Source of the DNA: Triatoma infestans
Taxonomy: Eukaryota > Arthropoda > Insecta > Hemiptera > Reduviidae
Assembly (NCBI GenBank): GCA_011037195.1
Contig: JAAEAF010000672.1
Location: 353,608-417,607 of the forward strand
DNA: 64,000 nucleotides
Direction: 5' to 3'
A program made the position numbers and the translations under genes. The notes beneath the pieces were generated by a model. The model was not told the DNA's origin. It made no database searches and saw nothing but the letters and a program-made list of their open reading frames with translations. Below, piece by piece: positions 54,024 to 64,000 of this stretch (positions are counted from its first letter, which is position 1; every line of letters starts with the position of its first letter).

Positions 54024-54787
54024 TTTACTTTCTCTTACTCCTAGTAAGAGGAAGTATTGTAAACGTGTCAAATTTTCGATATCGAGTTTTCACCGGAAAT
54101 ATCCGTTTTGAGGTCCCCTGAGTCCAAAAAAGTGGTTTTTAGCAAATGGTCTGTGTGTGTGTGTGTGTGTATGTGAAACAGCATAGCTCAAAAACGAAAA
54201 ATCGTAGAAAGTTGAAACTTGATATTCCTTTAGAGATCACATGGCATCTGAGTGGGTCATCTGTCAAAATTCCTCAACCGGAAAGTACCACTTTACTTGT
54301 TGTTTTTTTTTACTGTTTTGCGTTTTTCTCAAAAATGGCTCCGACGATTTTCTTTAAACTTGGTATATATCAACTACACATACAAAGAGCTACAACTTTT
54401 AATTGAAATGTTTCTCTGGGAAAATTCATTTAAGGGCAATTATGGGGGAGGGGTTGGGTTAGGTTTTCATCTAAAGTGCTATTTCAGTTTATCAAACAAT
54501 TCTATCACCTAAATAATGGTAATTAGAATTGAATATGTTGTTGAAATTCCGGTTTACTAATTTTCTTGAAACTCGGAATTTTGGCCATCTATTTATTTCT
54601 AATTAATTTTGTTTGAATTGAATAATCAACTATGATACCACTTTAGAGAAAAACATATCCCCACTGGACAGTTTTTTCAGTATTCGACGAATTTCATTAA
54701 ATTTGTTACACAAAGTATAAAATTTGTCAATTATAATTTTGAGAACTGGAATAAGAGAAAGTTGTGTGAGTGTTTCACACCAGATTT
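54024..54787 (-). mobile_element. F1 element (DINE/Helentron-like), best-preserved short copy
   Basis: One end is a hairpin, CTCTTACT-CCT-AGTAAGAG. The other carries GGAATAAGAGAAAGT and GTGTGAGTGTTTCACACCAGA, so the word ACTTTCTCTTA.TCC appears inverted near both ends (sub-terminal inverted repeats). A (GT)n microsatellite lies at about 54153-54171 near the hairpin end. No coding capacity. Sub-terminal inverted repeats, a terminal stem-loop and an internal microsatellite are the hallmarks described for DINE-1/HINE elements. Strand is given by placing the hairpin at the 3' end. Confidence 0.6.
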
Positions 54788-55558
54788 TTTTTTTAATTTC
54801 GCGATTTTCTCGATAACCATACAAGTAGGTTTCTAAAATTGATACCTACTAATTGCTCATTTGAATATTTATTTAAAAATATTTAGCGTCAAGCTATCTC
54901 TAAAAAGGGGTGTCCAACCTTAAAGGTTTTCTAGTTCAAATTAGAAAATGAAGAAGTGTCCTGGGTCACAACGGAAAACACTAACAATAGCTGATAAGCA
55001 AGGAAGATCCGTGAATAATTATCGTTATATTCGCTGTTACATTATTCACATCATAAGAGGAACGACAGCCGTTTAAGTTAGAGATTATAATTGTAGAAAG
55101 TTTACTTATCTAAATGTAATAAATTTAGTAGTTTTGTAAAATATCTGGTTCGATGGACCTAATTACAATTCTCTTTGAGTTCTCAAGTACTCGTCAGGTA
55201 TTTGGGTTCAAATTATACTCTTAGTATGCGTTTTCCTTGGAAATAGTTGTTCACAAATGTAGGTGCTGCCAGAAAAGGATGACATTAATAATGAATGGTT
55301 GTGAAACAGGACCTCTGGAAAAGGCAGGATTTACAGGTATAAGTCCAGTAAAAAGGCATGATCAAATTTCCCACTAAGTTGAAAGTCAGATAGCAACCCT
55401 TGTATTCCAAGTACTATTTACTTTAAAATTTGGCATTAACAAATTGAAAAAACTCCTTTTTCACAGGACAGTATACAGTAATCTCAATTTGAGCCTGTTA
55501 CCTTAACTTCATTTGCAACAATATAATGGTTTGAAAAATTATACTACTTAAAACGTTG
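54788..55558. other. No gene recognised
   Basis: A+T-rich DNA with no recognised domain or repeat. Confidence 0.3.
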
Positions 55559-55559
55559 T

Positions 55560-56130
55560 TTACTTGCTCTTAGTAAGAGGAAGTATTGCAATCGTGTCAA
55601 ATTTTCAATAACAAGTTTTCACCGATATACATGTGTTGAAGTCACCTGAGTCATAAAAAATGGTTTTTACAAATTGATCTGTGTTTGGTCAGCATTAGTA
55701 AAAAAAAAGAAAAGAAAATCGTAAAAAGTTCAAATTCAGTTTTACACACTGACTCCGTACACACTGAGTCAGTGTGTAAAACTGAATTCGCTCTGTGCAA
55801 GTCTGTGTTGTCGCACTGTCTGAAAAACGCATCCTGAAGCTGGGCGAACGCCCGAAACCGGTCGATGATCACAAAATGAAGCAGGCTACCACGGAAAATG
55901 TCTCTGATGCTTTCCAGCTCTGCAGAACCAACCACCAAAACAACAATAATTATTACCTGTCTCATGATATCGTGGGTTTTAGAAATGGCTCTTACGTGTG
56001 TACGTGGTCAGCATAACTCAAAAACGGAAAATCGTAGAAAGCTGAAAATTGGAATGTGATGTAAGGGCTGCTAGGGGGGCGCGACAATTAGGTTTCGGTC
56101 AAAATCGGTCGCCCGGAAGTACAACACTAC
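55560..56130 (-). mobile_element. F1 element interrupted by repeat F2
   Basis: Left part CTCTTAGTAAGAGGAAGTATTG, GTGTCAAATTTTCAATAAC and GTTTTCACCG; right part GTCAGCATAACTCAAAAACGGAAAATCGTAGAAAG. Both match F1 at 54.0-54.2 kb. The middle, about 55733-55985, is foreign. The proximal (hairpin) end is present and the distal half is missing or diverged. Confidence 0.6.
55733..55985 (+). repeat. Repeat F2 with perfect 23-bp inverted repeat and GAAAC stem-loop
   Basis: Arms 55733-55755 and 55766-55788 are exact reverse complements with a 10-nt loop. Downstream, CCTGAAGCTGGGCG-AA-CGCCCGAAACCGGTCG (55833-55864) forms a GGGCG/CGCCC stem. The segment 55795-55950 recurs inverted at 63717-63915. A 73-codon frame on the plus strand and a 104-codon frame on the minus strand are open, but neither is recognised. 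Confidence 0.7.
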
Positions 56131-56699
56131 TTTCTTAATAGATCTTTCACTTATTTTTGTTGCCATTTTCTCGAAAACGGGAGTTTGCTGTTTGCACTGA
56201 TAGGGTTCACATCGCTCTCTGAATTTTTGTTTAATTTTGTTTGTTTCAAGTGTTCTTTTTTGCTGAATTTGTGCAAAGTGTTAGATTATGCAACATCGTA
56301 CTTAATGTGAAAATTTGGTGTCAATCATACTTATCGTTTATGTGTTATTAACGAAGAATATTACACATTTTTATTAAAAATTTGTAGTGAGTTAGTTTGA
56401 AGTGAAGTGGTAGGAATAGAATTGAAAGAGAAACTAGCACGTGATCTTTGTCTTGTTTATTTTATATGAACTTTGTGTGCACATATACTGCTAAATCCAG
56501 TGTTTTATGAATAACATTTTGACCTACTTTACATTATTCAAGGTCTTTTTAAATTTAAAGGGTATTTAAATTTAAAAAAAAAACGAAAACAGGCATCATT
56601 AAAAACAAAATAATCCATTCATGCCTAATAGCCTAAAAAAATTATTTCACACCAAGGAAATAAACAGTGGAATTACACTGTGTGTAAAAAAATTATTAT

Positions 56700-59210
56700 A
56701 CACAGTTAACTGAAAATAACTTGAAAAGATCTCGAAGTTTTCCAGAAAATCTTGGTGCAGGTTATACAAAAATTTTAAAGGGAGATCACGATCCGGAAAT
56801 GACAACCTCTAAAACGTCAGAATTTGTGACTGTTTCTATGGATAAATTGATGGCTTCCTTTAGTGCATTGTTGGATTCAAAAAATTATATTACTACAGAA
56901 GATTTTTTCAGGATGGAAGCAAAAATTAATGAAATACAAGATGAAAATAAAGTCCTGAAAAAAAAATTGAGAGTTTGAAATCGCGTGATAAATTACGTGA
57001 AGCACAATTGGATAATATCGAAAATACGTTTAAAAGTAAAAATTTAATTTTTCGAGGGATAGAACTCAAAGCTGGTGAAGACTACAGAAATAAGATTGAA
57101 ACTTTTTGTATAGATCACTTAAATATTGCAAATATAGTGGCGTACAGCCCATCCTGGCCAGTTTCGCCGGTTTTAATGCAGCGGTTAATATTGTTAAAAA
57201 AAACAAACAAATTGAAAGGGACTTCTTTCGTTGTTCATAGAGATTTGGCATTTAGAACGAGAATCAACGGAATGGCATAAACGGAAGTGTTTAGCCGTTG
57301 TTAGAAAGGAAGTCAAGCGATTAAATCCGAATTTAAGGGCGTCATGGCGATCAGACGGCTTACTGATTGAGGGTAATCTTTTTGAATGGGGTCTGTCTGG
57401 AGGCCCGATTTGTAATAGTAACGAGGATAGCGTTTTGAGGTTTAAGGAGATTTTCCAGCTTGATTTGACTGATTGTGTAAACAGGTTGCTTAAGAAGAAA
57501 GAGGAGAATTGTAAAGCCGCTGCTGGGGAGGCTCAAATAGGGCCAGAAACTGCGTGTATTTGATAGTACTCCATTTATGGAAAAACAAAACAATGGAATC
57601 ACGACATTAGAATCTGGACCACAAGGCAAAGAAAATTCGGATCTTTCTACCGCAACTGAAACCAATTTGCTACATTCACCATTGAGTATCAAGAAGGTTA
57701 ACGCACCCAAGAAGGTATCAAGAAGGTTAACACATCCAAGGACAACCGCTGGAAAATAAACGATAGTCCATGTAAATAATAATTATACTAAAACAGAAGT
57801 TTACTATTATATATTGGAATATTTCTGGTTTTAATAGTCTGCTTAAATTAGATTCCGATCAGATTAACGAACTCATTAAAAAATGATATATTATGTTTCA
57901 CAGAAACATGGGTTGTAGGTAATACTTTGAAACTACCACTCTAATTAAAAAAATCTGGTGTGAAACACTCACACAACTTTCTCTTACTCCAGTTCTCAAA
58001 ATGATAATTGACAAATTTTATAGTTTGTGAACCAAATTTAATGAAATTCGTCGAAAACTGAAAAAACTGTTCAGTAAAAGCGCACTTCCGTTTTACTAAT
58101 TTCATTGAAACTCGGAATTCACCATTCTATAGCACTTTTGATGAAAATCTAACCCCACCACTCCCCTAAAAGTGCTCTTAAAAGAATTTCCCAGAGAAAT
58201 GTTTTAGATAAAAGTTGTAGATCTTTGCATGTTTAGTTTATATACGAAGTTTCAAAAAAAATCGTCAGAGCCATTTTTGAGAAAATTGCGAAAAAGTGAA
58301 TAAATCATTTAGTAAAGTGGTAAAGTAAACGCACTTCCGGTTATCCGATTTTTCAAACTCGGAATTTCAACACATATTTAATTCTAATTAACATTATTTA
58401 GATGGCAGAATTGTCTAATAAACTGAAATAGCACTTTAGATGGAAACCTAACCCCACCCCTCCCCCAAAAGTGCCCTTCAGTGCATTTTCCCGAAGAAAT
58501 GTTAGTAATAAAAGTTGTAGCTCTTTGTATGTGTGGTTGAGTTTAAAGTTTAAAGAAAATCGTCGGAGCCATTTTTGAGAAAATCGCAAAAAAGTAAAAA
58601 ATCCAACTAGTAAAGTGGTACTTCCGGTTGAGGAATTTTTACAGATAACGTACAGTCAGATCCCATGGTGACCTCTAAACGGAATATCAAATTTCAACTT
58701 TCTACGATTTTTCGTTTTTGAGCTATGCTGTTCACATACATACATACACACACACACACACAGACCATTTGCTAAAAACCCACTTTTTTTGCTCAGGGGA
58801 CCTCAAAACGGTATTTCCGGTGAAAACTCGATATCGAAAATTTGACACGATTACATACTTCCTCTTACTAGGAGTAAGAGAAAGTAAAAAGAGAGTTATA
58901 GTTATGAATATAGTAGCGCAATTAAGGAAAAGTCTTTAGGAAGAGCCAGTGGGGGGATTGCTATTTTTTATAAAAAACCCTTAATATGTAACACTGAATT
59001 ATTAGATGCATCAAATATTTGGTTTATATTAATTACAATTAGGAATGAAAAAATAGTAATTGGGGTAAATTATTGGAAACCTACAGTCGAGAAAGAATAT
59101 TATGCGCAATTGCTATATGAATATGTATGCTCATTGATTGAAACTCTTAACAAAGAAATAGTATTTGTAATAGGTGGGGCTTTTAATTCAAGGATTGGAG
59201 GTATGAACAT
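56700..59210 (+). pseudogene. LINE family E: ORF1 and start of ORF2 (endonuclease), left portion
   Basis: ORF1-like frames at 56700-57565 (three frames): SFPENLGAGYTKILKG, coiled coil (RMEAKINEIQDENKVLKKKL; LDNIENTFKSKNLIFRGIE) and a C-terminal part (RLNPNLRASWRSDGLLIEG) typical of LINE RNA-binding ORF1 proteins. ORF2 begins at about 57800 with an APE endonuclease: YWNISGFNSLLKLDSDQINEL, then FTETW-type codons near 57895. After the F1 insertion (57952-58886) it continues GRASGGIAIFYKKP, GVNYWKPTVEKEYY and IGGAFNSRIGG. The gypsy element interrupts it at 59210, and it resumes at 63351. Confidence 0.75.
57952..58886 (+). mobile_element. F1 element inserted in the LINE E endonuclease region
   Basis: Inverted relative to the copy at 54.0 kb. 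It starts TCTGGTGTGAAACACTCACA, then ACTTTCTCTTACTCCAG, and ends with the hairpin CTCTTACTAGGAGTAAGAG. The (CA)n microsatellite is at about 58745-58762. An internal block of roughly 290 bp is tandemly duplicated (about 58095-58345 and 58360-58630, each with CTAACCCCACC.CTCCC and GCCATTTTTGAGAAAAT), explaining its greater length. Confidence 0.65.
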
Positions 59211-59435
59211 TGTTGTGTATTTATTAAATGAATGATACACACGCTTGATTTTAAGATAAATTTATTATAAGCATAACACATTAACATTGAACTAGTAGTG
59301 GGCAGAGGCTAACATGTACTACTGAAACAGGGTTGCCATCCATCTTCATAATCTAAGAAATAAGTAATTAGAAAGGTATTTGGCTAATGCTATATGAACA
59401 ATTTTAGTATTTTGAAAATATAAAAATATATTACA
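59211..59435 (-). repeat. Gypsy 3' LTR (225 bp)
   Basis: On the minus strand it begins TGTAATATATTTTTATAT and ends AATACACAACA. It shares about 140 bp, from TGTAATAT to about CACTACTA, with 63350-63210. Confidence 0.8.
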
Positions 59436-59664
59436 ATTCTCCGCCACTTAATTGAATGCTTAATTTAAATTACACAACAAGTAAAAATTTCTTTTGTTTT
59501 GTTTTCCACTTCACAGATCTAATCGGACTACAGGCTTCCTCTCCCCCTCTGTGATCGTCTCACTGCAGACGGTATCTCCGCTGGTTTGTTGGACGACCTT
59601 CGCATATTATCCGCTGAATTCGTTTCTGATTTTGACTCACATCAGACATGTCATCGTTTTCAGA

Positions 59665-60612
59665 CTAATGTTTTTGCGTCACGATAGGAGTCACATCATT
59701 TCGAGGTGGTTCAGACTGGTATTGATTTGCTGTAGTTGGTGCTGCTGGATTTTGAGTCATCACTGGACGGTTTTCGGGTATCGGTGTCTTGTTTTGATGA
59801 AAACTTCGTGTGTAAAAAGGAATTTCGCTCTTTGAAGGTGTTTCCACTTCTGTTTGTCTCAATTGGTTGATGTGTCTTTTGATAACATAACCATGATCAA
59901 GTTCTATAAGATAGTGTAATTTTCCTAGGCGTTCGACCACAGTACCGAATTTCCATAAAAGTGAACCTGAATAATTTCTGGCTTGTACTCTATCACCAGG
60001 CTGAAAAGACCGTGTTTTGAGATTCGAATTTGAAGACACTGACGTTTTGGTAGGCTTAATTAGATGTAACCGCGTTCGAAGTTGTCTGTTTAGCTTAAGT
60101 TCAGCTGGAGATTTACCACTTGCCAGTGGACCGGTTCGATATTTAAATAGGAATAAATTTAGTTTTTGTTTTAGGGTTCCTGGATCGTTAACCATGGCTT
60201 TAAGCTTCTGTTTCAAGTTTTGAACAGACCTTTCTGCTAGCCCATTCATAGCAAGATAATTTGGTGCACAGAAACGTTGGAAAATACCATAATTTTTGCA
60301 ATAATTCATAAATTCATCTGATTTGAATATAGTAGCATTGTCTGAAACCAACATCATGTGTAATCCATTTCTCGAAAATATTTCTTCAAAAGAATTTATT
60401 GTAGATTTTGATGTGCGAGATTTAGATGACATGGTAATTTCTATCCATTTAGTTTTGGCGTCAACAACTACGAAACAATAATTGTCTTTAAAAGGGCCAG
60501 CGTAATCGACATGTATTCTTTGCCATGTCTCCTCAGGCTCTTCCCAATTATGTAAAGGGGCTTTGGCAGGATTCTTTTTATTCGGCACAGCATTTACAAG
60601 CTTTAACGGCAT
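59665..60612 (-). pseudogene. Gypsy integrase core and C-terminal domain
   Basis: 315 codons. Catalytic core: WQRIHVDYAGPF (first Asp), LVSDNATIF (second Asp), NGLAERSVQNLK (Glu), the D,D-35-E triad. It is followed by KSPAELKLNRQLRTRL, then QPGDRVQARNYSGS...WKFGTVVERLG, the GPF/Y-like C-terminal domain. A proline-rich tail ends at TGA-equivalent 59665. The triad is present but upstream frames are broken. Confidence 0.85.
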
Positions 60613-62220
60613 TTTCGATTTCGGAATCTATTTCGGGCCAGTAACACAGAGAACGAGCAATTCCCTTCATTTTGACCATCCCTATATGCGAGGTATGTAA
60701 TTCTTTTAAAATAGCTGGACGTAGATTAGTAGGAATATAAACTCTGGAGCCACGCATAATAATCCCCGAGTGTAGAGTGTATTCTGGATCTTTAATATCG
60801 CCATTGAGTAATTTATTTTTAAGTTGTGTTAATGCAGGTTCTCGATTTGTTTCATGTCTTATCATTTCAGATGTTATAGGTGCAGTATCGGATATGGTTT
60901 GAAATGTCATTTCATTTACTTGATTAAAACCACGTAAAAATTCAGCATACCTAATCAGACGATGAGCTGACATTACAGGCATAGCTTTGTTCGGATGGAA
61001 AATTCTTTCTAATGGCTTATTATCAATAATAAGTGTAAATTTCCTGCCATAAAGGTATTGATAAAAACGTTTAAAAGACAATTAGACGGCGGTAGCTTCG
61101 CGGTCTAATTGAGAATATGCAGATTCACTTTTAGTGAGTGATCTCGAAGCAAATGCTATAGGTCTTTCCTGACCGTTAATAATATGGGAAAGGACGGCAG
61201 CCAACCCATAAGGGCTTGCGTCCGTGGCTAGAGTCAAGGGTAACTCAGGTTGATAGAGAGTCAATACCCACCCTCTTGCTCACGATTTCAGACTTAATGG
61301 AGTTAAAAGATTTATTACATTCTTGAGTCCATTTAAATTTACTATCTTTTCTTAATAATTGATTTAATGGGAATAATATAGTCGACGCTTTAGGAATGAA
61401 TTTTGCATAGTACTGGGCCAAACCCAAAAATGACCTAAGCTCGTCTACGTTTTTGGGCTGCGTGCAGACTTTATCGCCTCGACTTTCTCTTGACATTTTT
61501 CTAATCCTTCGGCACTAATTTTGTGACCAAGATATTTAATAGAGGTGCAAAAGAATTTGCTTTTAGATTTATTTACATGTAATCCGTGCTCTTTTAACAC
61601 GTTAAGACACCTGATCAATCGTGAATAGCACTCCCGAAGAGTGCTTCCCTGGATAAGGAAATCATCAAAATAGGCAATAGTACCTTCTAAATTTTGAACA
61701 ATTTGATCTATTATTTTGTGAAAATCTTTAGGAGCATTTTGAATTCCCATAAAGAGTCTGTTTACTTTATATGTCCCCCAAATTGTTGATATTGTGGCAT
61801 ACTCTTGACTTCTGTCATCCAGAGCGACATGAAGATACGCCTTGTGAAGATCCAAAACGCAAAAGTATTTTCCCCCCTGAAGTTTGTTAAATAAGTCTTC
61901 AATTTTAGGGATAGGGTAATGTGTATCTTGTAATTGTGGATTAAGTGTAATTTTATAGTCAGCCAGATCCTGACTGTCTGGTCTGGCTTAGGGACTATAA
62001 CAAGGGGTATACCCCATTCGGAGTGGTCTATTTCTTCGATAATGTCTTGTTTTACTAGTGAGTCTAATTCAAGTTTTGATTTTTCTCATAAAGCATAGGG
62101 AATGGGCCTTAGTTTCATAAAAATAGGTCTAGCATCCGCTTTTAAATTTAATTTACATGTAACTTGTGGTATAAAACCAATTTTAGGTTCGAAAACATCT
62201 TCGTATTTTTGAAATATGTC
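60578..62220 (-). pseudogene. Gypsy reverse transcriptase, RNase H and integrase zinc-binding region
   Basis: Reverse transcriptase: MDLHKAYLHVALDD, RLFMGIQNAP, and the catalytic YFDD box (about 61660-61690; most relatives have YVDD or YIDD). RNase H: LATDASPYGLAAVLSH, FASRSLT and LDREATAV. Integrase HHCC finger: LHTSHIG...CYWPEI...CKCC. Breaks: a stop after LDREATAV (about 61082), a frame change near 61262 and another near 61480. The N-terminal part (61856-62220) is readable only in pieces. Confidence 0.8.
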
Positions 62221-62222
62221 AT

Positions 62223-62543
62223 TTAAAAGGACTCTATTTGGGCCGGATCAATATTGAATTTATTTACATTTTGAATATCAGGAAAATATATTTTTAATTT
62301 CCTAATCCACTCTCTACCAAGTAGTGGTGCGTAATTGTGTTTGACAATGTATAAGTCACCCTCCATTTTGACATTATTGTATGAAATTTGGCAATTAACA
62401 ACACCTTCGGGTTTAAAAGCATCATTTGTATAAGTTCTAAATATGACATTTGTAGATTTTAACTTTAGATTAACATTTAATTTATTGAAATCGGACATGG
62501 ACATAATTGAAACTTTACTACCGGAATCTACTTCGAAATTCAT
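62223..62543 (-). pseudogene. Gypsy retropepsin-like protease
   Basis: About 107 codons with FEVDSGSKVSIM, where the usual active site D-S/T-G is present as DSGS, and LLGREWIRKL toward the end. Length and layout match a retrotransposon aspartic protease. Confidence 0.75.
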
Positions 62544-62593
62544 ACGTTTACCGTTTATTAAAACTGAAACTTGAAATGGATCATCTTTAGAAT

Positions 62594-63090
62594 TTATTGC
62601 AATAGTGAATGTATGGAAAAATTTATGGTACTTACCCTATTAATCGAGACATCGTCCTGGTCGTTCTCATCTTCTTCGAGGAAGTGCACAGATTTTCCAA
62701 GATGACTCGAGATACATACTTTTCCGACGTGACCTTGTCTCCCGCATATACGGCACTTGAGACGCTCTTTGGACCTGCACTCTTTATAAGTATGATTATC
62801 CTTACCGCAAGCTAAACATACATTTTGATGACCAAGGTTCTCGATAAGAGATTTCCTTTTGAAAGGTTTTCTCTTAAAGTCGTTATTCTTTGACTTTTGA
62901 TTTACTTGTTTGGATTTTGACAACTTGTTTACGTCGACGGTTGAAGTATTGTAGATTTTGTTTTGCTTCTTCGCTGCCTCAATCGCGAGAGCTATCTCGA
63001 CCGCTTTCTCGAACGTGATAGAGTCTTCTTGTTGAAGAATTTGTTCTCGAATTTCGACATCATATAGACCTCTGATAAACTATGCTTGCA
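62594..63090 (-). pseudogene. Gypsy Gag C-terminal fragment with zinc knuckles
   Basis: Read from 63090 down: FIRGLYDVEIREQILQ, SITFEKAVEIALAIEAAKK, then a Lys-rich linker and two Cys knuckles: CLACGKDNHTYKEC and CRICGRQGHVGKVC, both CCHC. The capsid N-terminal part is missing. An in-frame stop lies near 63080. Confidence 0.8.
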
Positions 63091-63350
63091 AAATAGACTG
63101 TAACATGATTTATATGGGGAGGGGTACATTAAATATGTTAATTAATAATTAATTGTTATAATTTATATTTGAAATCTTCTCTAAAGGGATCTCGTGAGGT
63201 CTGTGTTTATTGAAGTAGTAGTGAGCAGAGGCTAACATGAAACAAGGTTGCCATCCATCTTCATAATCTAAGAAATAAGTAATTAGAAAGGTATTTGGCT
63301 AATGCTATATGAACAATTTTAGTATTTTGAAAATATAAAAATATATTACA

Positions 63351-63716
63351 GACATGTTAGAGGAGGACATCTTTTTGGGTAGTATGTTGGGTTGGCCAAG
63401 GGAATCACTTGACAGTACTGTAAATAATAAAGGTAAAAAATTAATGGATACCATTAATTGCCACCACATTGATGAACTGGGTAGAATCTAATAATATATT
63501 TCCATCTTTATGAGCATGCGAATCTAAAATTATTACAAAACAATCAAATATCCCATTGGAAGGTATAGGTCACCCAAGGCGTTCTCCAGGGGGAATCCCT
63601 GTCGCCGTTATTATTCTGCCTTTATATATCAGATTTTGAGATATTTTTAAGGTCATGCAATTTATCAGGAATAAAAATAGAAGAAAATGTCGATATACTA
63701 AGCCTGGTTTTGCAGA
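63351..63716 (+). pseudogene. LINE family E, right portion (endonuclease end and reverse transcriptase)
   Basis: It continues the reading broken at 59210: MLEEDIFLGSMLGWPRESLDSTVNNKGKKLMDTI is the end of the endonuclease. A gap or deletion follows near 63490-63540. Next is a reverse-transcriptase segment, GVLQGESLSPLLFCLYISDFE. The YADD area is cut by repeat F2 at about 63717. Confidence 0.75.
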
Positions 63717-63915
63717 TGATTGTTGTGGTGGTTGGTTCCGCAGAGCTGGAAAGCATCAGAGACATTTTCCGTGGTAGCCTGCTTCATTTTGTGGTCATCG
63801 ACCGGTTTCGGGCGTTCGCCCATCTTCAGAATGCGTTTTTCAGACAGTGTGACTACACTGACTTGCACAGAGCAAATTTAGTTTGCACACTGACTGGTGT
63901 TTCTAACTGTATTTA
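63717..63915 (-). repeat. Repeat F2, inverted copy
   Basis: Reverse complement of about 55795-55950. On the minus strand it has CTGAAGATGGGCG-AA-CGCCCGAAACCGGTCG (63829-63799). It lacks the perfect 23-bp inverted repeat seen at the other copy. Confidence 0.75.
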
Positions 63916-64000
63916 AAACTAAACTCTAAAAGTAGGTCAAGGGGTGTGGTCAGCTGGCTGGGAAAACACGTTGATAAAGGGCAAATTTTCCTTACAATGG

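Larger units (their letters stand above)
59211..63350 (-). mobile_element. Ty3/gypsy retrotransposon, defective
   Basis: Bounded by LTR copies at 59211-59435 and about 63210-63350, flanked by AACAT on the left and GACAT on the right, a 5-bp duplication with one change. Order on the minus strand: damaged 5' LTR, gag remnant, protease, reverse transcriptase, RNase H, integrase, purine tract (GGCGGAGAAT), 3' LTR. This is the Ty3/gypsy order; no env follows integrase. It interrupts LINE E, so it is younger than that LINE. The 5' LTR and the N-terminal part of gag are deleted and the frame is broken several times, so it cannot be autonomous. Confidence 0.85.

Noticed and set aside
55651..55965. 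104-codon minus-strand frame at 55.7 kb as a gene
   Set aside because: It spans the F2/F1 junction and a hairpin. The similar frame at 63.7 kb is the same repeat, so it is more likely repeat DNA that happens to be open.

Overview
The window is nuclear DNA from an insect (order not resolved). It is A+T-rich, with short GT-AG introns, compact conserved metazoan genes and a large load of decayed transposable elements. An insect-type ABC transporter, mariner, Jockey/R1-type and RTE-type LINEs, Ty3/gypsy elements and tRNA-derived SINEs all fit an insect. No prokaryotic or organellar features were seen.

Conserved genes, left to right: the last three coding exons of an ABCG/ABCH-type half transporter (250-1717, +); SF3A1, all 15 coding exons resolved to an 806-residue protein (15210-7364, -); NDUFA4 (15697-16129, +), head to head with SF3A1; LZTFL1/BBS17 (20347-25824, +), whose start codon forms an exon of its own; ribosomal protein L15 (28196-29223, +); the exosome subunit RRP41/EXOSC4 (33895-32894, -), head to head with a C2H2 zinc-finger gene (34325-38899, +); an intronless phosphatidylinositol synthase (42289-41636, -); RAB27 (44213-45292, +); and an intronless 1290-codon orphan reading frame (46738-50610, +). 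For every spliced gene the exon phases close and the protein length matches the family. The genes share no pathway; this is an ordinary gene-by-gene eukaryotic layout with three divergent gene pairs.

The rest is a stratified repeat landscape. (i) A small LTR element with a 4-bp target duplication (2945-4426) carries only an envelope-like C-terminal frame. (ii) At least five LINE families are present as pseudogenes. (iii) A tRNA-derived SINE family has five copies, and a second SINE family has one. (iv) A hAT-like MITE with terminal inverted repeats and a 7-8 bp target duplication sits inside an RTE LINE. (v) A Helentron/DINE-like family (here F1) has several copies. (vi) A 160-bp tandem satellite with a long palindrome in every unit is embedded in a LINE. 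(vii) A degenerate mariner lies downstream of LZTFL1. (viii) From 56.7 kb to the right edge, one LINE is interrupted by an F1 element, a 4.1-kb Ty3/gypsy element with LTRs, and a further repeat.

The best candidates for undescribed biology are the palindromic satellite, the dispersed CTGANGA/GAAAC stem-loop repeats that resemble part of a hammerhead core, the orphan 1290-residue protein, and a perfect 30-bp-arm hairpin at 43.5 kb. All identifications come from reading translations and motifs by eye; no database search was run.
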